Assembly (NCBI RefSeq): GCF_034258515.1
Contig: NZ_CP139438.1
Coordinates: 3,348,001 to 3,412,000 of the forward strand
Reading direction: 5' to 3'
Source: Pseudarthrobacter oxydans
Lineage (GTDB): Bacteria; Actinomycetota; Actinomycetes; Actinomycetales; Micrococcaceae
Length of the DNA stretch: 64,000 nucleotides
Shown here: one piece after another, positions 52,693-61,823 of the stretch
Layout: each line of letters opens with the position of its first letter
Position numbering within the stretch: the first letter of the stretch is position 1
The notes under the pieces: model-generated
The model's database searches: none
What the model saw: the letters and a program-made list of their open reading frames with translations, nothing else
Told to the model about the DNA's origin: nothing
Program-made: the position numbers and the translations under genes

Positions 52693-53361
52693 ATGGGCGA
52701 CCAGCAGGACAAGGATGCGCTCTACGACGTCCTCGTGGAAGCGGCCAAGGCGATAGGGAACGGCCGGAGGGCCCAGCTCATCGATGTCCTTGCCCAGGGC
52801 GAGCGGCCGGTTGAAGAGCTCGCCGCAGAGATCCACCAGAGCATGGCCAACACATCCCAGCACCTGCAGCGCCTGCTGCGGGCCGGCCTCGCCTCCTCAC
52901 GGCGCTCGGGGACGCGGATCTACTACTCGCTCGCCAGCCCGGCCGTGGAACGGCTATGGCGGGCACTTCGGGAGACAGCCGAAACCCACGCCGGGGAACT
53001 GGGCGAACTGGTCCGCGCCTACGTCGGCGACCGCGCCGACCTGAGCACAATCACGCGCGACGATCTGCTGCTGCGGCTGCGGCAGGGCGACGTGGTAGTG
53101 CTGGACGTGCGGCCACAGCCGGAATACGACGCCGGACATATCCCCGGTGCGATCTCCGTGCCCCTCTCGGACGTCAAGTCCCGGTTGCGGGAGGTTCCCC
53201 GAGGGGGCGAAGTCGTGGCCTACTGCCGCGGACCGTACTGCCTGTTTGCGGACGAGGCCGTACGGCTTCTCACGGACGAAGGACGCACGGCCGCACGGCT
53301 TGAGGAGGGCTTCCCTGAGTGGAAGGCGGCAGGGCTCCCCGTAGAGCAGTCGGTCACCTGA
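52693..53361 (+). CDS. ArsR-family regulator fused to a rhodanese domain
   Basis: 222 aa. N-terminal winged helix (AKAIGNGRRAQLIDVLAQGE, SMANTSQHLQRLLRAGLAS, SGTRIYYSLASP) and C-terminal rhodanese domain (LDVRPQPEYDAGHIPGAISV) with active-site loop YCRGPYC; the first Cys is the usual persulfide site. Such fusions sense reactive sulfur or control sulfur metabolism. GGAGG ribosome site before the ATG. Two palindromes upstream show autoregulation and control of the divergent membrane protein. Confidence 0.9.
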   Translation: MGDQQDKDALYDVLVEAAKAIGNGRRAQLIDVLAQGERPVEELAAEIHQSMANTSQHLQRLLRAGLASSRRSGTRIYYSLASPAVERLWRALRETAETHAGELGELVRAYVGDRADLSTITRDDLLLRLRQGDVVVLDVRPQPEYDAGHIPGAISVPLSDVKSRLREVPRGGEVVAYCRGPYCLFADEAVRLLTDEGRTAARLEEGFPEWKAAGLPVEQSVT

Positions 53362-53401
53362 CGCCGGCCTCAGCAGGACGATGGGCCCGAATTTGAGGAA
53401 G

Positions 53402-53440
53402 TCTTGGGAAGTTCTTGACGCTATCTGCCGCTTCCCTTGA
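53402..53440. promoter_or_regulatory. 11-bp-phased (T/C)CTTG(A/G) repeats, site 1
   Basis: TCTTGG at 53402, TCTTGA at 53413 and CCTTGA at 53435: offsets of 11 and 22. The same layout occurs at 61824. It lies in the 53362-53673 gap after the ArsR-rhodanese gene. Confidence 0.5.
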
Positions 53441-53547
53441 GGATGGCAGTCCACAGTAGTCAGTGAAAGGCAGCGGCGCACGAAGGTGCGGCTGGAACTG
53501 GGTCCAGGAGTACCGCAGCCTTGAGTCGGGCAACCGATGAGTCTCAG

Positions 53548-53580
53548 CGCTTGGCGGTGCCAGGGGGGCACCGCCAAGCG
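53548..53580. terminator. 14-bp stem hairpin
   Basis: CGCTTGGCGGTGCC (53548-53561) pairs with 53567-53580 around a five-base loop. Placed after the 56-aa gene on the minus strand and after the ArsR-rhodanese gene on the plus strand. Apart from this and the repeats at 53402 the 53362-53673 gap shows nothing clear. Confidence 0.65.
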
Positions 53581-53673
53581 CGAGCCCCCGCGCATGGGCC
53601 GTCACAGCAGGCAAATGCCGCACGTTATGCGCGCCTCCCCCGGCATCCGGAATTGAGGACGCATGCCGTGCGC

Positions 53674-53844
53674 TCAGCCCATTCCCGCGGGCCCCGCCCA
53701 GGCGCCGGGAGCGCCGGTCCCGCCTCCGCCACGGTCGTCATCCTTTCCGCAGCAAAGGCATCGTTTGTACAAGCCGCCGTCCTCGGTGTGTTCGACGTGC
53801 CACTCGTGGCGGAGGTTCAATCTGCACATCAGGGCCTGCAACAT
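53674..53844 (-). CDS. Small CxC/CC protein, 56 aa
   Basis: Starts MLQALMCRLNLRHEWHVEHT, then GLYKRCLCCGKDDDRGG, then a Gly/Ala/Pro tail. The Cys7 and the CLCC cluster with two histidines suggest a small zinc-binding fold. A strong GAGGAGA ribosome site six bases before the ATG at 53844 supports it as a real gene, although other frames over this region are also open. No family recognised. Confidence 0.7.
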   Translation of the reverse strand: MLQALMCRLNLRHEWHVEHTEDGGLYKRCLCCGKDDDRGGGGTGAPGAWAGPAGMG

Positions 53845-54042
53845 GGCTTCTCCTCACTGAGAAATCCTGCCGTCCCCCCATCTCAAGTATGTTCCCCAGA
53901 CCCATGCCTGGAGTAGGTCTAGTGGATTGAGGGGTTGGCACCACGGCGGCGGCCCGGGGAATGCACGCAAGGAACGGGGGTTTTGGATCTGGCCGCCCCC
54001 AGCAGCGGCCAGTCCGGTCAGGGGATCTGTCCGGTCAGGGGA

Positions 54043-54741
54043 TCAGCGCAGGACGCCGCACACCGCCGGATCGGTGGCTTCGGCAGGCAAGGCACCGTTC
54101 AGCTCGCTTGCGCCTTCGGGGTCGCTGAAGTTGTAGGTTCCGTTGCCGTCGTAGTCCAGCCCGTGGATGACCAGGACGCCTTCGCCTTCCCGGATGGAAT
54201 CCGCGATCTGCTTGGCCGTGCCGAGCCCGCCGGCACCGGGGTAGCCCGTTCCGGCGACATCGGTGAATTCGATATTGTCCCGGCTGTAGCTGAAGATCCC
54301 GTCGCTGGAGACAGGGAAGCGGGCCACATCGAGGAAGCTGGCCGGGGTGGTGTCCCCCGTGGTGTTCAGCGATACCACCACCGGGCCGTAGGCCGGTATC
54401 CCTTCAACAGTGTTGATGCGCCCGTCCCGGTTCGAGTCCTGGGCAAGGGTGGGGCACTCGTTCAGTGCGTCATTGCCGTAATGGATGTGCTGGGCGTGGG
54501 GTGCGTCCGGTGTCAGGCCCTCGGCGTGGACCTCGATGTGTTCGATTTTCTGGTTCTTCACCACGGCCGTCGCGGTGCCGGATGCGCCGGAGCCGTTCAG
54601 TTCGCTGAGCACAGCCGTGAGCGTGACGGACTTGTCCGGTGACTTTCCGTTATTGGCCAGAACCGGGCCTGCACCAAGGGATACCACTGTGAGTACAGCT
54701 GCTGCCGCGCCGCCAATAGCCAGCTTGGAATTTCTGTTCAT
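54043..54741 (-). CDS. Secreted CHRD-like domain protein
   Basis: 232 aa. Signal peptide (KLAIGGAAAAVLTVVSLGAG), mature part with IEHIEVHAEGLTPDAPHAQH and IHYGNDALNE, the CHRD-like pattern, then an EF-hand-like loop SNRDGRINTVEG and DYDGNGTYNFSDPEGASE. GGGAG ribosome site before the ATG at 54741. Function unknown; probably outside the cell. Confidence 0.8.
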   Translation of the reverse strand: MNRNSKLAIGGAAAAVLTVVSLGAGPVLANNGKSPDKSVTLTAVLSELNGSGASGTATAVVKNQKIEHIEVHAEGLTPDAPHAQHIHYGNDALNECPTLAQDSNRDGRINTVEGIPAYGPVVVSLNTTGDTTPASFLDVARFPVSSDGIFSYSRDNIEFTDVAGTGYPGAGGLGTAKQIADSIREGEGVLVIHGLDYDGNGTYNFSDPEGASELNGALPAEATDPAVCGVLR

Positions 54742-54832
54742 TTTCTGCTCCCTACCAGGGACCACCGAGGAGGTTCGGTGGTCTTCCTGTGATTCGCACC
54801 ACCATGGCTCAGGGATGGGTGGTCCCCGAAGG

Positions 54833-56281
54833 TTACGGACGTTCGTGCCGTCCCGCCGGGCGGGTGGAGGGGTTGCGGTTTGAGCCCGCCCTGGACCACT
54901 GTTTCCATTCCTCCGTGGCCACAGTGGGCCTGCCCAGCAGGTAACCTTGGCCTGCACCCATGCCCAGCTTCCGCACGGCCGCAAGTTCAGCCTCGGTTTC
55001 AATCCCTTCGGCAACGAGGGAAGCACCGATCTCCCGGGCGAAGCCGACCATGGCGGCGCCCAAAGCCTGCAGGCCCGCGTCGGCGTTGATGCCGGTGATG
55101 ACCTTCCGGTCGAGCTTAATCAGATCCGGCCTGAGTTCAACGATGTGGCGCATGGAAGCGAACCCTGCACCGGCGTCATCTACAGCAATCCTCAAACCCG
55201 CGCTCCGCAGGGGAGCCAGCACTCCTCCAAGCTGGCCGTAGTCGGCCACTTCGTGGTGCTCCGTCAGTTCCAGCACAATGCGCCCCAGTGGAATGCCGCA
55301 GCCCAGCAGGACACCGGCCACCCGATTATCAAGGCACGCCCCAGGGGAAAGATTGACGGCCACGTAGAGGTCTTCCGGCAGGGACTCCGCGGCAATCAGC
55401 GCCGACTGAAGCGCAATTATTTCCAGGTCAACACCCAGCCCCACAGAGGCGGCCTCAGCAAACCAGGCCTCCGGGGACATCCCGGGATCGTCAGCGCTCA
55501 GGAACCTCGTCAGCGCCTCCGCCCCGATCACAGCGCCGGAGTCCGAAGCGCGGATGGGCTGGAAGGCCGTCAACAACGTACGGGAGGAAAGCATGGCTTC
55601 TACCCCGGCGAAGGCTGCTTCGGCCGCAGCGCCAAGGGCCGGGGGCGTGTCCAGGGCACGCGTGGTCCCCTCAAAGCCGCACACTTGCCCCTGCCCGTCA
55701 GAGATCGGCCTGCCGGAAACCTCAACAAGGATCCGTCGGCCGTCCCGGTGCCGGCAGGTGGTCACCAGACCGGACCATGAAGCGTCAGGACCCTCCAGTC
55801 CCACCCTGTCCTGCAGCGCCCGGGCCAGGTCATCGGGTTCGATGACCTGGCTGTAGTGCTGGCCGAGGAGTTCGGAAGGGTCATACCCGAGGAGCTCCCG
55901 GGACATTGGCCCGGAAAAGGTGAACCTGCCGTCCGGGCCGATGGTCCACAGCCATTCCCTGCTGGTGGCCAGCACAGCTTCCAGGAGATGGGACGTTGTG
56001 GACGCGGCAATCGATTTCCGGCCCCGGATGCGCGGCAGGCCCCACAGCAAGTAGCCGGCAGCCACTACAACCACAACTGCGAGCACAACCGCTCCCCAAG
56101 GTTCGTCCAGCAGGACCGCCGGAACGGTGAGTGCGAGGATCAGGCCGGCCAGGAAGCAGGAGTACAACATCCAAGGCCGCAACTGGGAGGGCAGAAACTG
56201 TGCCTGCCCGCCGGAGACCGGGGAGCGGGAAGAATCATTCTTCGCCGGGCGGGGACTGCCGGCCGGCGGGCGCTTCCGCAT
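54833..56281 (-). CDS. Membrane PAS-EAL cyclic-di-GMP phosphodiesterase
   Basis: 482 aa. Two membrane segments (about 35-80), a PAS domain with SREWLWTIGPDGRFTFSG, a PAC-like stretch, then EAL: GAEALTRFLS, YVAVNLSPG, LELTEHHEVAD, VDDAGAGFAS, LIKLDRKVI, AEGIETEAEL and GQGYLLGRP, with all metal and catalytic positions present, so an active PDE is likely. DDAGAGFAS differs slightly from the usual DDFGTGYSS. No GGDEF domain. Confidence 0.88.
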   Translation of the reverse strand: MRKRPPAGSPRPAKNDSSRSPVSGGQAQFLPSQLRPWMLYSCFLAGLILALTVPAVLLDEPWGAVVLAVVVVVAAGYLLWGLPRIRGRKSIAASTTSHLLEAVLATSREWLWTIGPDGRFTFSGPMSRELLGYDPSELLGQHYSQVIEPDDLARALQDRVGLEGPDASWSGLVTTCRHRDGRRILVEVSGRPISDGQGQVCGFEGTTRALDTPPALGAAAEAAFAGVEAMLSSRTLLTAFQPIRASDSGAVIGAEALTRFLSADDPGMSPEAWFAEAASVGLGVDLEIIALQSALIAAESLPEDLYVAVNLSPGACLDNRVAGVLLGCGIPLGRIVLELTEHHEVADYGQLGGVLAPLRSAGLRIAVDDAGAGFASMRHIVELRPDLIKLDRKVITGINADAGLQALGAAMVGFAREIGASLVAEGIETEAELAAVRKLGMGAGQGYLLGRPTVATEEWKQWSRAGSNRNPSTRPAGRHERP

Positions 56282-56415
56282 CAGGGCACCTCAGGGTTTC
56301 CCCGTGCCTGCCTCAGGATTGGCCGGTCCCGCTTTGGCACCGTAGACGTACCGGAATGGCTGAAAGGTCGAGATGCGGACACTGCTGACTGGAGCCACGG
56401 TTCCCCCCGGAGACC

Positions 56416-56438
56416 AATTACTAAATTGCTTAGTAATT
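56416..56438. promoter_or_regulatory. AATTACTAA/TTAGTAATT inverted repeat
   Basis: Nine-base perfect arms around ATTGC in an AT-rich island between PAS-EAL and SGNH genes, of MarR- or TetR-operator type. The nearest downstream gene is the secreted SGNH hydrolase; no regulator gene is adjacent. Confidence 0.55.
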
Positions 56439-56573
56439 CAATATAGCCTGACGGCATGCCTGTGCCCGTAACGCTGTAGTAACGCCATGGAAGGTAGGGC
56501 AGGGCGGACCGCTCGACACACAAGCCAGAAGCCAGGAGCCACGGCACCTGGCAATACGCCAGGGAGAAGAACC

Positions 56574-57515
56574 GTGAAGAACACATCGCCTAGGGAAATC
56601 CGGATCACGCATTCTGAGTCAGGGGCAAGCCCACGCGCCCGCACCCGAAGGGGCCGTGCGGGGCGCATGGGTTTGCTGGCCGCCGTCATCGCCGGACTGC
56701 TGGCCGGCTCCGTCGCTGCGCCGGCAGCCGCCCAGGACGCGGCGCCGCTGGACTACGTCGCCCTGGGGGATTCCTATACCTCCGGCATCGGCGCTTCCCC
56801 GTCTGTCACCGTCTCTCCCCTCTACCCCGCCGAGCTGCAGCCGTGCTACCAGTCATCGCCGGGCTACGCCGATGTGCTGGACACCCAGGACCACGTGCAG
56901 CTCACGGCCAACGCAGCCTGCGCGGGCTGGACCGCCGCCATGGTGCCCCTGCAGGTCCAGGTGGCATCCGCCGCCGGCGTCCTGAACGCGGAAACGGACC
57001 TGGTGACCATCACAGCCGGCGGCAACGACGTCGGGTTCGGGAACCTGCTCGGGGCCTGCATGCTGCGCCCCCTGGAGGTTTGCGCGGCGGAGGTGAAGGC
57101 CGCGGAAGCCGTTGCCCAGACCGTTGTCCTCCCGGCGCTGACCACTGCCTACGCAGCTATCCGCGCCCAGGCACCGAATGCCAAAATCGTGGCACTGGGC
57201 TACCCGCACCTGTTCTCCCCGGAAGTCGGGGCCAACGGCTACATCACCAACGAAGCGGCGAAGGTCTTCAACAAAGGCACGGACACCCTGAACAAGGCCA
57301 TCAAGGACGCGGCCAAGAAGTCCCCCGGAACCGTCTACGTCAGCGTCACCGACGAGTTCGAGGGGCACGGCGTCGGCCTGCCCGGCTCCTGGTTCTTTTT
57401 CGACCCGGCCGACCCCTTCAGCGGCATGAGCTTCCACCCGAATGCCACCGGCTACGCCCTGGGCTACGCTGACGCCATCATCCGCGAAGCGAAAATCCCC
57501 GCCCTCAGCAACTGA
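56574..57515 (+). CDS. Secreted SGNH-family lipase/esterase
   Basis: 313 aa. A long, basic signal region (RTRRGRAGRMGLLAAVIAGL, cut near AAAQDAAP) is followed by block I ALGDSYTSG with the nucleophile Ser, block III GGNDVGFGN and block V SFHPNATG with the catalytic His. Several paired cysteines suggest disulfides. Resembles secreted lipases of Streptomyces and Mycobacterium. GTG at 56574 has GGGAGAAG upstream; the frame is open further up without one. Confidence 0.9.
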   Translation: MKNTSPREIRITHSESGASPRARTRRGRAGRMGLLAAVIAGLLAGSVAAPAAAQDAAPLDYVALGDSYTSGIGASPSVTVSPLYPAELQPCYQSSPGYADVLDTQDHVQLTANAACAGWTAAMVPLQVQVASAAGVLNAETDLVTITAGGNDVGFGNLLGACMLRPLEVCAAEVKAAEAVAQTVVLPALTTAYAAIRAQAPNAKIVALGYPHLFSPEVGANGYITNEAAKVFNKGTDTLNKAIKDAAKKSPGTVYVSVTDEFEGHGVGLPGSWFFFDPADPFSGMSFHPNATGYALGYADAIIREAKIPALSN

Positions 57516-57528
57516 CGCGAAGGTGAGC

Positions 57529-57558
57529 GTACGACGGCGGCACGCGCCGCCGTCGTAC
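57529..57558. terminator. GTACGACGGCGGC palindrome, copy 3
   Basis: A 13-bp stem with loop ACGC between the ends of the two convergent SGNH genes; no U-run. Confidence 0.7.
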
Positions 57559-57590
57559 ATCCTGCCTTCAGCGCGGGGCACCCGCCCGGC

Positions 57591-58453
57591 TTACCGCGTC
57601 AGGCCCGCCCAGTACTCCAGGAACTTCCCGGCGATGTAGGCGTGGCCGGCGGTGTTGGGGTGGGCGCCGTCGGCGTCGAAGCCCGGACTGTTGGCGCCCG
57701 TGAACCAGTTGCCCTCGACGGCGTCGATAAAGGGTGCGTTGGCTGCCGCGGCACCGGCCCGGACGGCGCTGTTCACGCCGCGCAGTCCCTCCGCCAGGGG
57801 CTGCGGAGCCGACGGCCCGAGCACCACCACCTGGACACCCGGCCAGAACCTCCGGGCCGCCTCGATGGTCTGGGCAGTGGCGGCTTCCACTTCATCCGGA
57901 TTGGCCACGGCGGAGTCGTTCTGTCCGCCCTGCAGCACCAGGACGTTGGGCACGAAGGCGGCGTTGCCGGCGATCTTCCGCAGCCGGACTTCGTACTCTT
58001 CACCCCCGTCGTCCTGCGCCCCGCCGCCCCAGGCGAACCCGGTTCCGCCCGCGCCGTCCACGGTGGCGGGGTAGCCGAGCTCCGCGGCAACCAGGTACGC
58101 CCACCCCTGGTCCGGCTGGTCCGCCCCCACCCCGGCCGTGTACGAATCGCCAAGAATCAGCAGGACGGGCTCGGCGGGCAGCTCAATTCCCGGCGTTCCG
58201 GGCGTTGCGGGCGTGGCAGTGCCCGTGGGTGTCGGCGCCACGGAAGCTGTAACTGTCGGCGCGGCGGCCGAACGTGTTGCGGCCGCCGGGCTTGCGGCGG
58301 CGGGGCCTGCTTCATCCGGGTTCGGGGGCCCATCAGGGCAATGGCAGCCACCCCGAACGCCAGCACGGCGAGCACGAAAAGTCCGCCGTACTTGAGCCAT
58401 TCCCGCCTGGACCCGAAGGCAGCGCCGGCCGGCCGGCGCGGCCCGCTAGCCAT
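57591..58453 (-). pseudogene. SGNH hydrolase, membrane-anchored, with one-base frameshift
   Basis: The N-terminal part (MASGPRRPAGAAFGSRREWL, then a membrane helix LFVLAVLAFGVAAIALMG) is in one frame from ATG 58453. The catalytic part (LILGDSYTAGVG, LQGGQNDSAV, GFDADGAHPNTAGH) is in another frame. The change falls at a run of five Cs (G at 58324-58328 on the plus strand); one extra C would join PNPDEAGPAAASPAA to the helix in frame. Total length 863 fits a one-base loss. Sequencing error, recent inactivation and slippage are all possible. The start overlaps the lipid-kinase stop. Confidence 0.8.
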
Positions 58454-59378
58454 CGAACCGCGCACTGGTGCTGGTTTCCGGCACCACAACGTGCACGGCA
58501 TTGCGCTCGATGGTGAAGTCGGCGGGCGTGGCCGTGGCGATCTCGCCGTCGAGGTTCACGGGCATGGGCGGCTCGGTGACCAGCCGGACCCGCCGGGTGG
58601 TCAGGTGGTGCACCCCGTGGCGCTCCACAAAGCTGCCGTCCTTCAGCAGCCGCGCGATCCGGACGTGCTCGCGGAGCGGCGCCCCGGGGATGGCGTAGAT
58701 ATCCAGGAGGTGGTCGTCAATCCCGGCCGTCGGCGAGACCGTGTTGCCGCCGCCGTAGTGCCGGCCGTTGCCCACCGCCACCTGCAGCATGTCCTCGAGC
58801 TCCAGCGTGTCATGGTCCCCCTCCGGGAACTCGAGCCGGGCCCGGAACGGCCGGTGGCGGGCGTAGGCGCGCACGGCTGCCACGGCGTAGGCGGCCGGAC
58901 CGAGGTACCGCTTCAGGCGGGGGCTGAGGGTCTCGGTGACCCCGACCGACAGGCCAACGGACGCGACGTTCAGGAAGGGCTGGCCGTTCGCCCGCCCCAG
59001 GTCGATGTCCACCACCTTGCCGCCGGCGAGCGCGGCGCAGGCGCCGGCAAGATCGCCCGGGATCTCCAGCGTGCGGGCAAGGTCGTTGGCGGTGCCCAGC
59101 GGCAGGACGCCGAGCACGATTCCGGTCCCGGCGAGCCGGCCGGCGGCGCAGGACACCGTCCCGTCACCGCCGCCAACCACCACCAGGTCGCGCCCGTCGG
59201 CAACCACCCGGTCAAGGATTCCGGGCAGGTCCGCGCCGGACAGCACGTGGTGCACGGAGGAAACGGGCAGGCCGGCCCTCTGCAGGGTGTCCACCGCCAG
59301 CTCGGGCGCCGCCGCTCCCAGGCGCGCCCCGGCGTTTATCACCACGGCAGCGGAGTTCGCCTCTCGGGCAACCTTCAT
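58446..59378 (-). CDS. Diacylglycerol/lipid kinase family protein
   Basis: 310 aa. DAGK catalytic motif VVVGGGDGTVSCAA, then LPLGTANDLARTLEI and ASVGLSVGVT; C-terminal part PVNLDGEIATATPADF. Phosphorylates diacylglycerol or a related lipid at the inner face. ATG at 59378 (MKVAREANSAAVV) fits the conserved start; an ATG at 59387 is possible. Overlaps the SGNH gene by eight bases. Confidence 0.9.
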   Translation of the reverse strand: MKVAREANSAAVVINAGARLGAAAPELAVDTLQRAGLPVSSVHHVLSGADLPGILDRVVADGRDLVVVGGGDGTVSCAAGRLAGTGIVLGVLPLGTANDLARTLEIPGDLAGACAALAGGKVVDIDLGRANGQPFLNVASVGLSVGVTETLSPRLKRYLGPAAYAVAAVRAYARHRPFRARLEFPEGDHDTLELEDMLQVAVGNGRHYGGGNTVSPTAGIDDHLLDIYAIPGAPLREHVRIARLLKDGSFVERHGVHHLTTRRVRLVTEPPMPVNLDGEIATATPADFTIERNAVHVVVPETSTSARFDG

Positions 59379-59457
59379 GGGGAACATCCTAGGCGGGGCG
59401 GGCTGGGAAATCGCCGGGCTGCCAGGCGGAAGGTCCGCCCTGCGAAGCACAAGGCGA

Positions 59458-59484
59458 ACGACGGCGGCACGCGGCCGCCGTCGT
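59458..59484. terminator. GTACGACGGCGGC palindrome, copy 4 (shortened)
   Basis: An 11-bp stem ACGACGGCGGC/GCCGCCGTCGT with a five-base loop, just after the 59499-60314 gene on its strand. The outer arm has lost two bases relative to other copies. Confidence 0.7.
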
Positions 59485-59498
59485 ACGTTCTACTTCGG

Positions 59499-60314
59499 CT
59501 AGTGCTCGCGGCGGGTCTCCTGCAGCCGCTTGATGAACCAGCGCGACTGTTCCGGCCCGTAGGGCAGGACCGGGATGGCCTTGGTGGCGTCGTCCGGGGT
59601 GTCGCGGATGGACTGGCGTGCCTGGCGGACCGCGGTGGTCAGCGTGTGGGCCATGGTCTTGACGAATTGGTCGCTGCACGGCTTCCCGTGCCCGGGGATC
59701 AGGAACTCGTAGCGGTGGCGGAGCGCCGAGATGTGGCGGAGCACGTCCGCCCACTCCTCCGGGTAGGAGTCCTCGAAGGACGGGTGCGCGCCCTGCTCCA
59801 CCAGGTCCCCCACATACAGCGTGGTGGGGGTGCCCACCAGCAGGTCGCCGTCCGTGTGGCCGCGGCCCAGATAGAACAGGGTGGCGGTCAGGCCGCCCAG
59901 GTCAACCAGCACCGGCCGGTCCTTGACGATGGCGTTGGGGACCACGAGCTCCACGTTTTCGCCCTCCCCGGTGGACATCTCCGGTTCCAGCGTCCCCACG
60001 AAGCGGCGCTGGAGGTCTCCGCGCTCTTCGATTTCGGTGGCGCAGTTCTGGTGCGCCCAGAACTCGGTGGCGCCGGCCTCCGCAAACACCGCGTTGCCGA
60101 AGAAATGGTCGTAATGCGCGTGGGTGTTGACCACGACGAGCGGCAGCTGGGTCTTGTCCCGCACCGCGTCCAGGATTTCCTGGCCCTGCCGGGGGCCGCA
60201 GCCGGTATCGATCACCATGGCCCGCTCGGATCCCACCACCAGTCCGGTGTTCAGCAGCGATCCTTCGGTGACCAGCACATAGTTGTTCGCGCCGACTTCG
60301 AGCCATTCCGACAT
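59499..60314 (-). CDS. Metallo-beta-lactamase-fold hydrolase
   Basis: 271 aa. Zinc motif NTHAHYDHFFGN, later GRGHTDGD, LYVGDLVEQGAH and IPGHGKP give the full ligand set of the fold. Such enzymes hydrolyse thioesters, lactones or similar; the substrate is not clear. GGAG ribosome site before the ATG at 60314. Confidence 0.9.
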   Translation of the reverse strand: MSEWLEVGANNYVLVTEGSLLNTGLVVGSERAMVIDTGCGPRQGQEILDAVRDKTQLPLVVVNTHAHYDHFFGNAVFAEAGATEFWAHQNCATEIEERGDLQRRFVGTLEPEMSTGEGENVELVVPNAIVKDRPVLVDLGGLTATLFYLGRGHTDGDLLVGTPTTLYVGDLVEQGAHPSFEDSYPEEWADVLRHISALRHRYEFLIPGHGKPCSDQFVKTMAHTLTTAVRQARQSIRDTPDDATKAIPVLPYGPEQSRWFIKRLQETRREH

Positions 60315-60446
60315 TGTTTCTCCGTACCTCCGGCAAAGCAGTGTGCGTTCCTCTAGGCGTTGATTGTACCTACCGGCCCTTGAAGTTCCCGGGACGCGCA
60401 CGCATGCCGGTGGCCGGGCCTGCCGGAAAACCCGGGCGGGCCGTGC

Positions 60447-61607
60447 CTAGTTCCTGGCCCAGATGGCCACCCAGTCGACGTACACATGGCCGCTGGCCTC
60501 GGGTGCCGGGCAGCCTGTCAGGCAGGACTCGGTCTGCAGGATGTAGCGCATCGGCGTGTTCGGGACCATTGACGTGGCAACGCCGATGGACTTGCCGTCA
60601 AGGAAGAATTCGATGCGCCCGGGGCTCCACTCGGTGGTTGCCACATGCCAGTCCGTAAACGGAACGTTGGGACGGAAGACGTCGAAGGTGTGCCCGTCCG
60701 GGCCGATGCCGTGCAAGGCAGCATAGATGACTTTGGACAGGTCCCCTTCCGGGAAATCGACCTCCCCGTCCTGCGGCCACTGCTTACTGACGGGCCAGAG
60801 CAGCCAGGCCACCTTGAAACCCGGCACGGAATCTGCCTTGAAACGCACCGAGTAGCGTCCGTAGAGCTGGCTGTTGTACGGCGGCTGGGTAGCGCCGTCG
60901 AATTTCGGGGAGGGCGCCGCGCCCATGGAGACGGCGTTTTCCGAGTGCAGGTACATGTCCAGGAGGCCGTCATGGACGCTCAAAACCCTGGATGGAAAAT
61001 AGCCGGACGTTCTGGCGGCCTTTTCTTGCGTCTTGGCATGGGTGTCTGGCGTGCCGTCCTTGTAGGTCTCGCTCCATCTCGACCCGTAGATGCCGGGAAA
61101 ACCGCCAAGGGGCACGTCCCCGTCCGTGAAATCCTCTACAAAGATCTGCCTCCAGCCGGGCAGGTCGCCCACCGGCAGGGCCTCAAGGGAGGGCGAGGAC
61201 TCGGTATTGGCAGCCGGCCCGGACCCGCCGTCCTGGGTTGGCTCCGGGGATGCGGTTTCCGCCGTGGGTTCCGGGGAGCCGGCCTCGGCAATTGGCTGCG
61301 GCGGCCCAGTATCAGAAGTAGTTGGCTCCGGGGAAGCAGTACCCGTAGCGGGCTGCGCCGAGCCGGTCGCCTGGATCACCGGCTCTGCGTCTTTCCCTTC
61401 TGGAGGCTGGGGCCCAGGGGTATTCGCGGCAACGCTCAGCGAGCCGATTGTGAGCGCCAGGGACACTATCATCAGGACGGCGCCGCCGGTCCGCGCGGGC
61501 TGCTTGATCGACTCCGCCGGTGACGTTCCGTCCTCAGGGACAGGATGCCGCGGCGTCCGTGGCGCACCCATCCAGGCGAAAAGGCCGTTGCGGGGCCTGT
61601 TTGCCAT
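60447..61607 (-). CDS. Membrane-anchored GH16-family glycoside hydrolase
   Basis: 386 aa. N-terminal cytoplasmic tail, one membrane helix (AVLMIVSLALTIGSLSVAA), a Pro/Ser/Thr/Glu-rich linker with repeated SPEPT, then the GH16 domain with catalytic stretch DGEVDFPEGDLSK (E-x-D-x-x-E) and DWHVATTEWSPGRIEFFLDG. Cuts beta-1,3- or 1,4-linked glucans or galactans outside. GGAGG site before the ATG at 61607. Confidence 0.87.
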   Translation of the reverse strand: MANRPRNGLFAWMGAPRTPRHPVPEDGTSPAESIKQPARTGGAVLMIVSLALTIGSLSVAANTPGPQPPEGKDAEPVIQATGSAQPATGTASPEPTTSDTGPPQPIAEAGSPEPTAETASPEPTQDGGSGPAANTESSPSLEALPVGDLPGWRQIFVEDFTDGDVPLGGFPGIYGSRWSETYKDGTPDTHAKTQEKAARTSGYFPSRVLSVHDGLLDMYLHSENAVSMGAAPSPKFDGATQPPYNSQLYGRYSVRFKADSVPGFKVAWLLWPVSKQWPQDGEVDFPEGDLSKVIYAALHGIGPDGHTFDVFRPNVPFTDWHVATTEWSPGRIEFFLDGKSIGVATSMVPNTPMRYILQTESCLTGCPAPEASGHVYVDWVAIWARN

Positions 61608-61823
61608 GTGTCCTCCCAGCGTGGTCCGCAGGGGACTGCGGGCAAGAACGCAGCGCCCCGGTCTCATCCCCTTCCGTCCAGCCTAGGTGCGACGCCGCGG
61701 CCGGTCACGAGTATTGAGTACTCATATTTGGGATTCAACTCCGCCCGGGTACCTGTTTAGGTAACTGCCAGCGGAATGCCGCCCGCACATCATCCCCCCT
61801 CAGGACCGCAGGGACCGCTGCAG

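Noticed and set aside
53521..53916. 131-codon plus-strand frame
   Set aside because: Arg/Pro/Ala-rich and opposite to the 56-aa minus-strand gene, which has a strong ribosome site.
57642..60356. 904-codon open frame on the plus strand
   Set aside because: It runs opposite to the SGNH, lipid-kinase and metallo-beta-lactamase-fold genes and encodes Gly/Arg/His-rich sequence with no recognisable motif.
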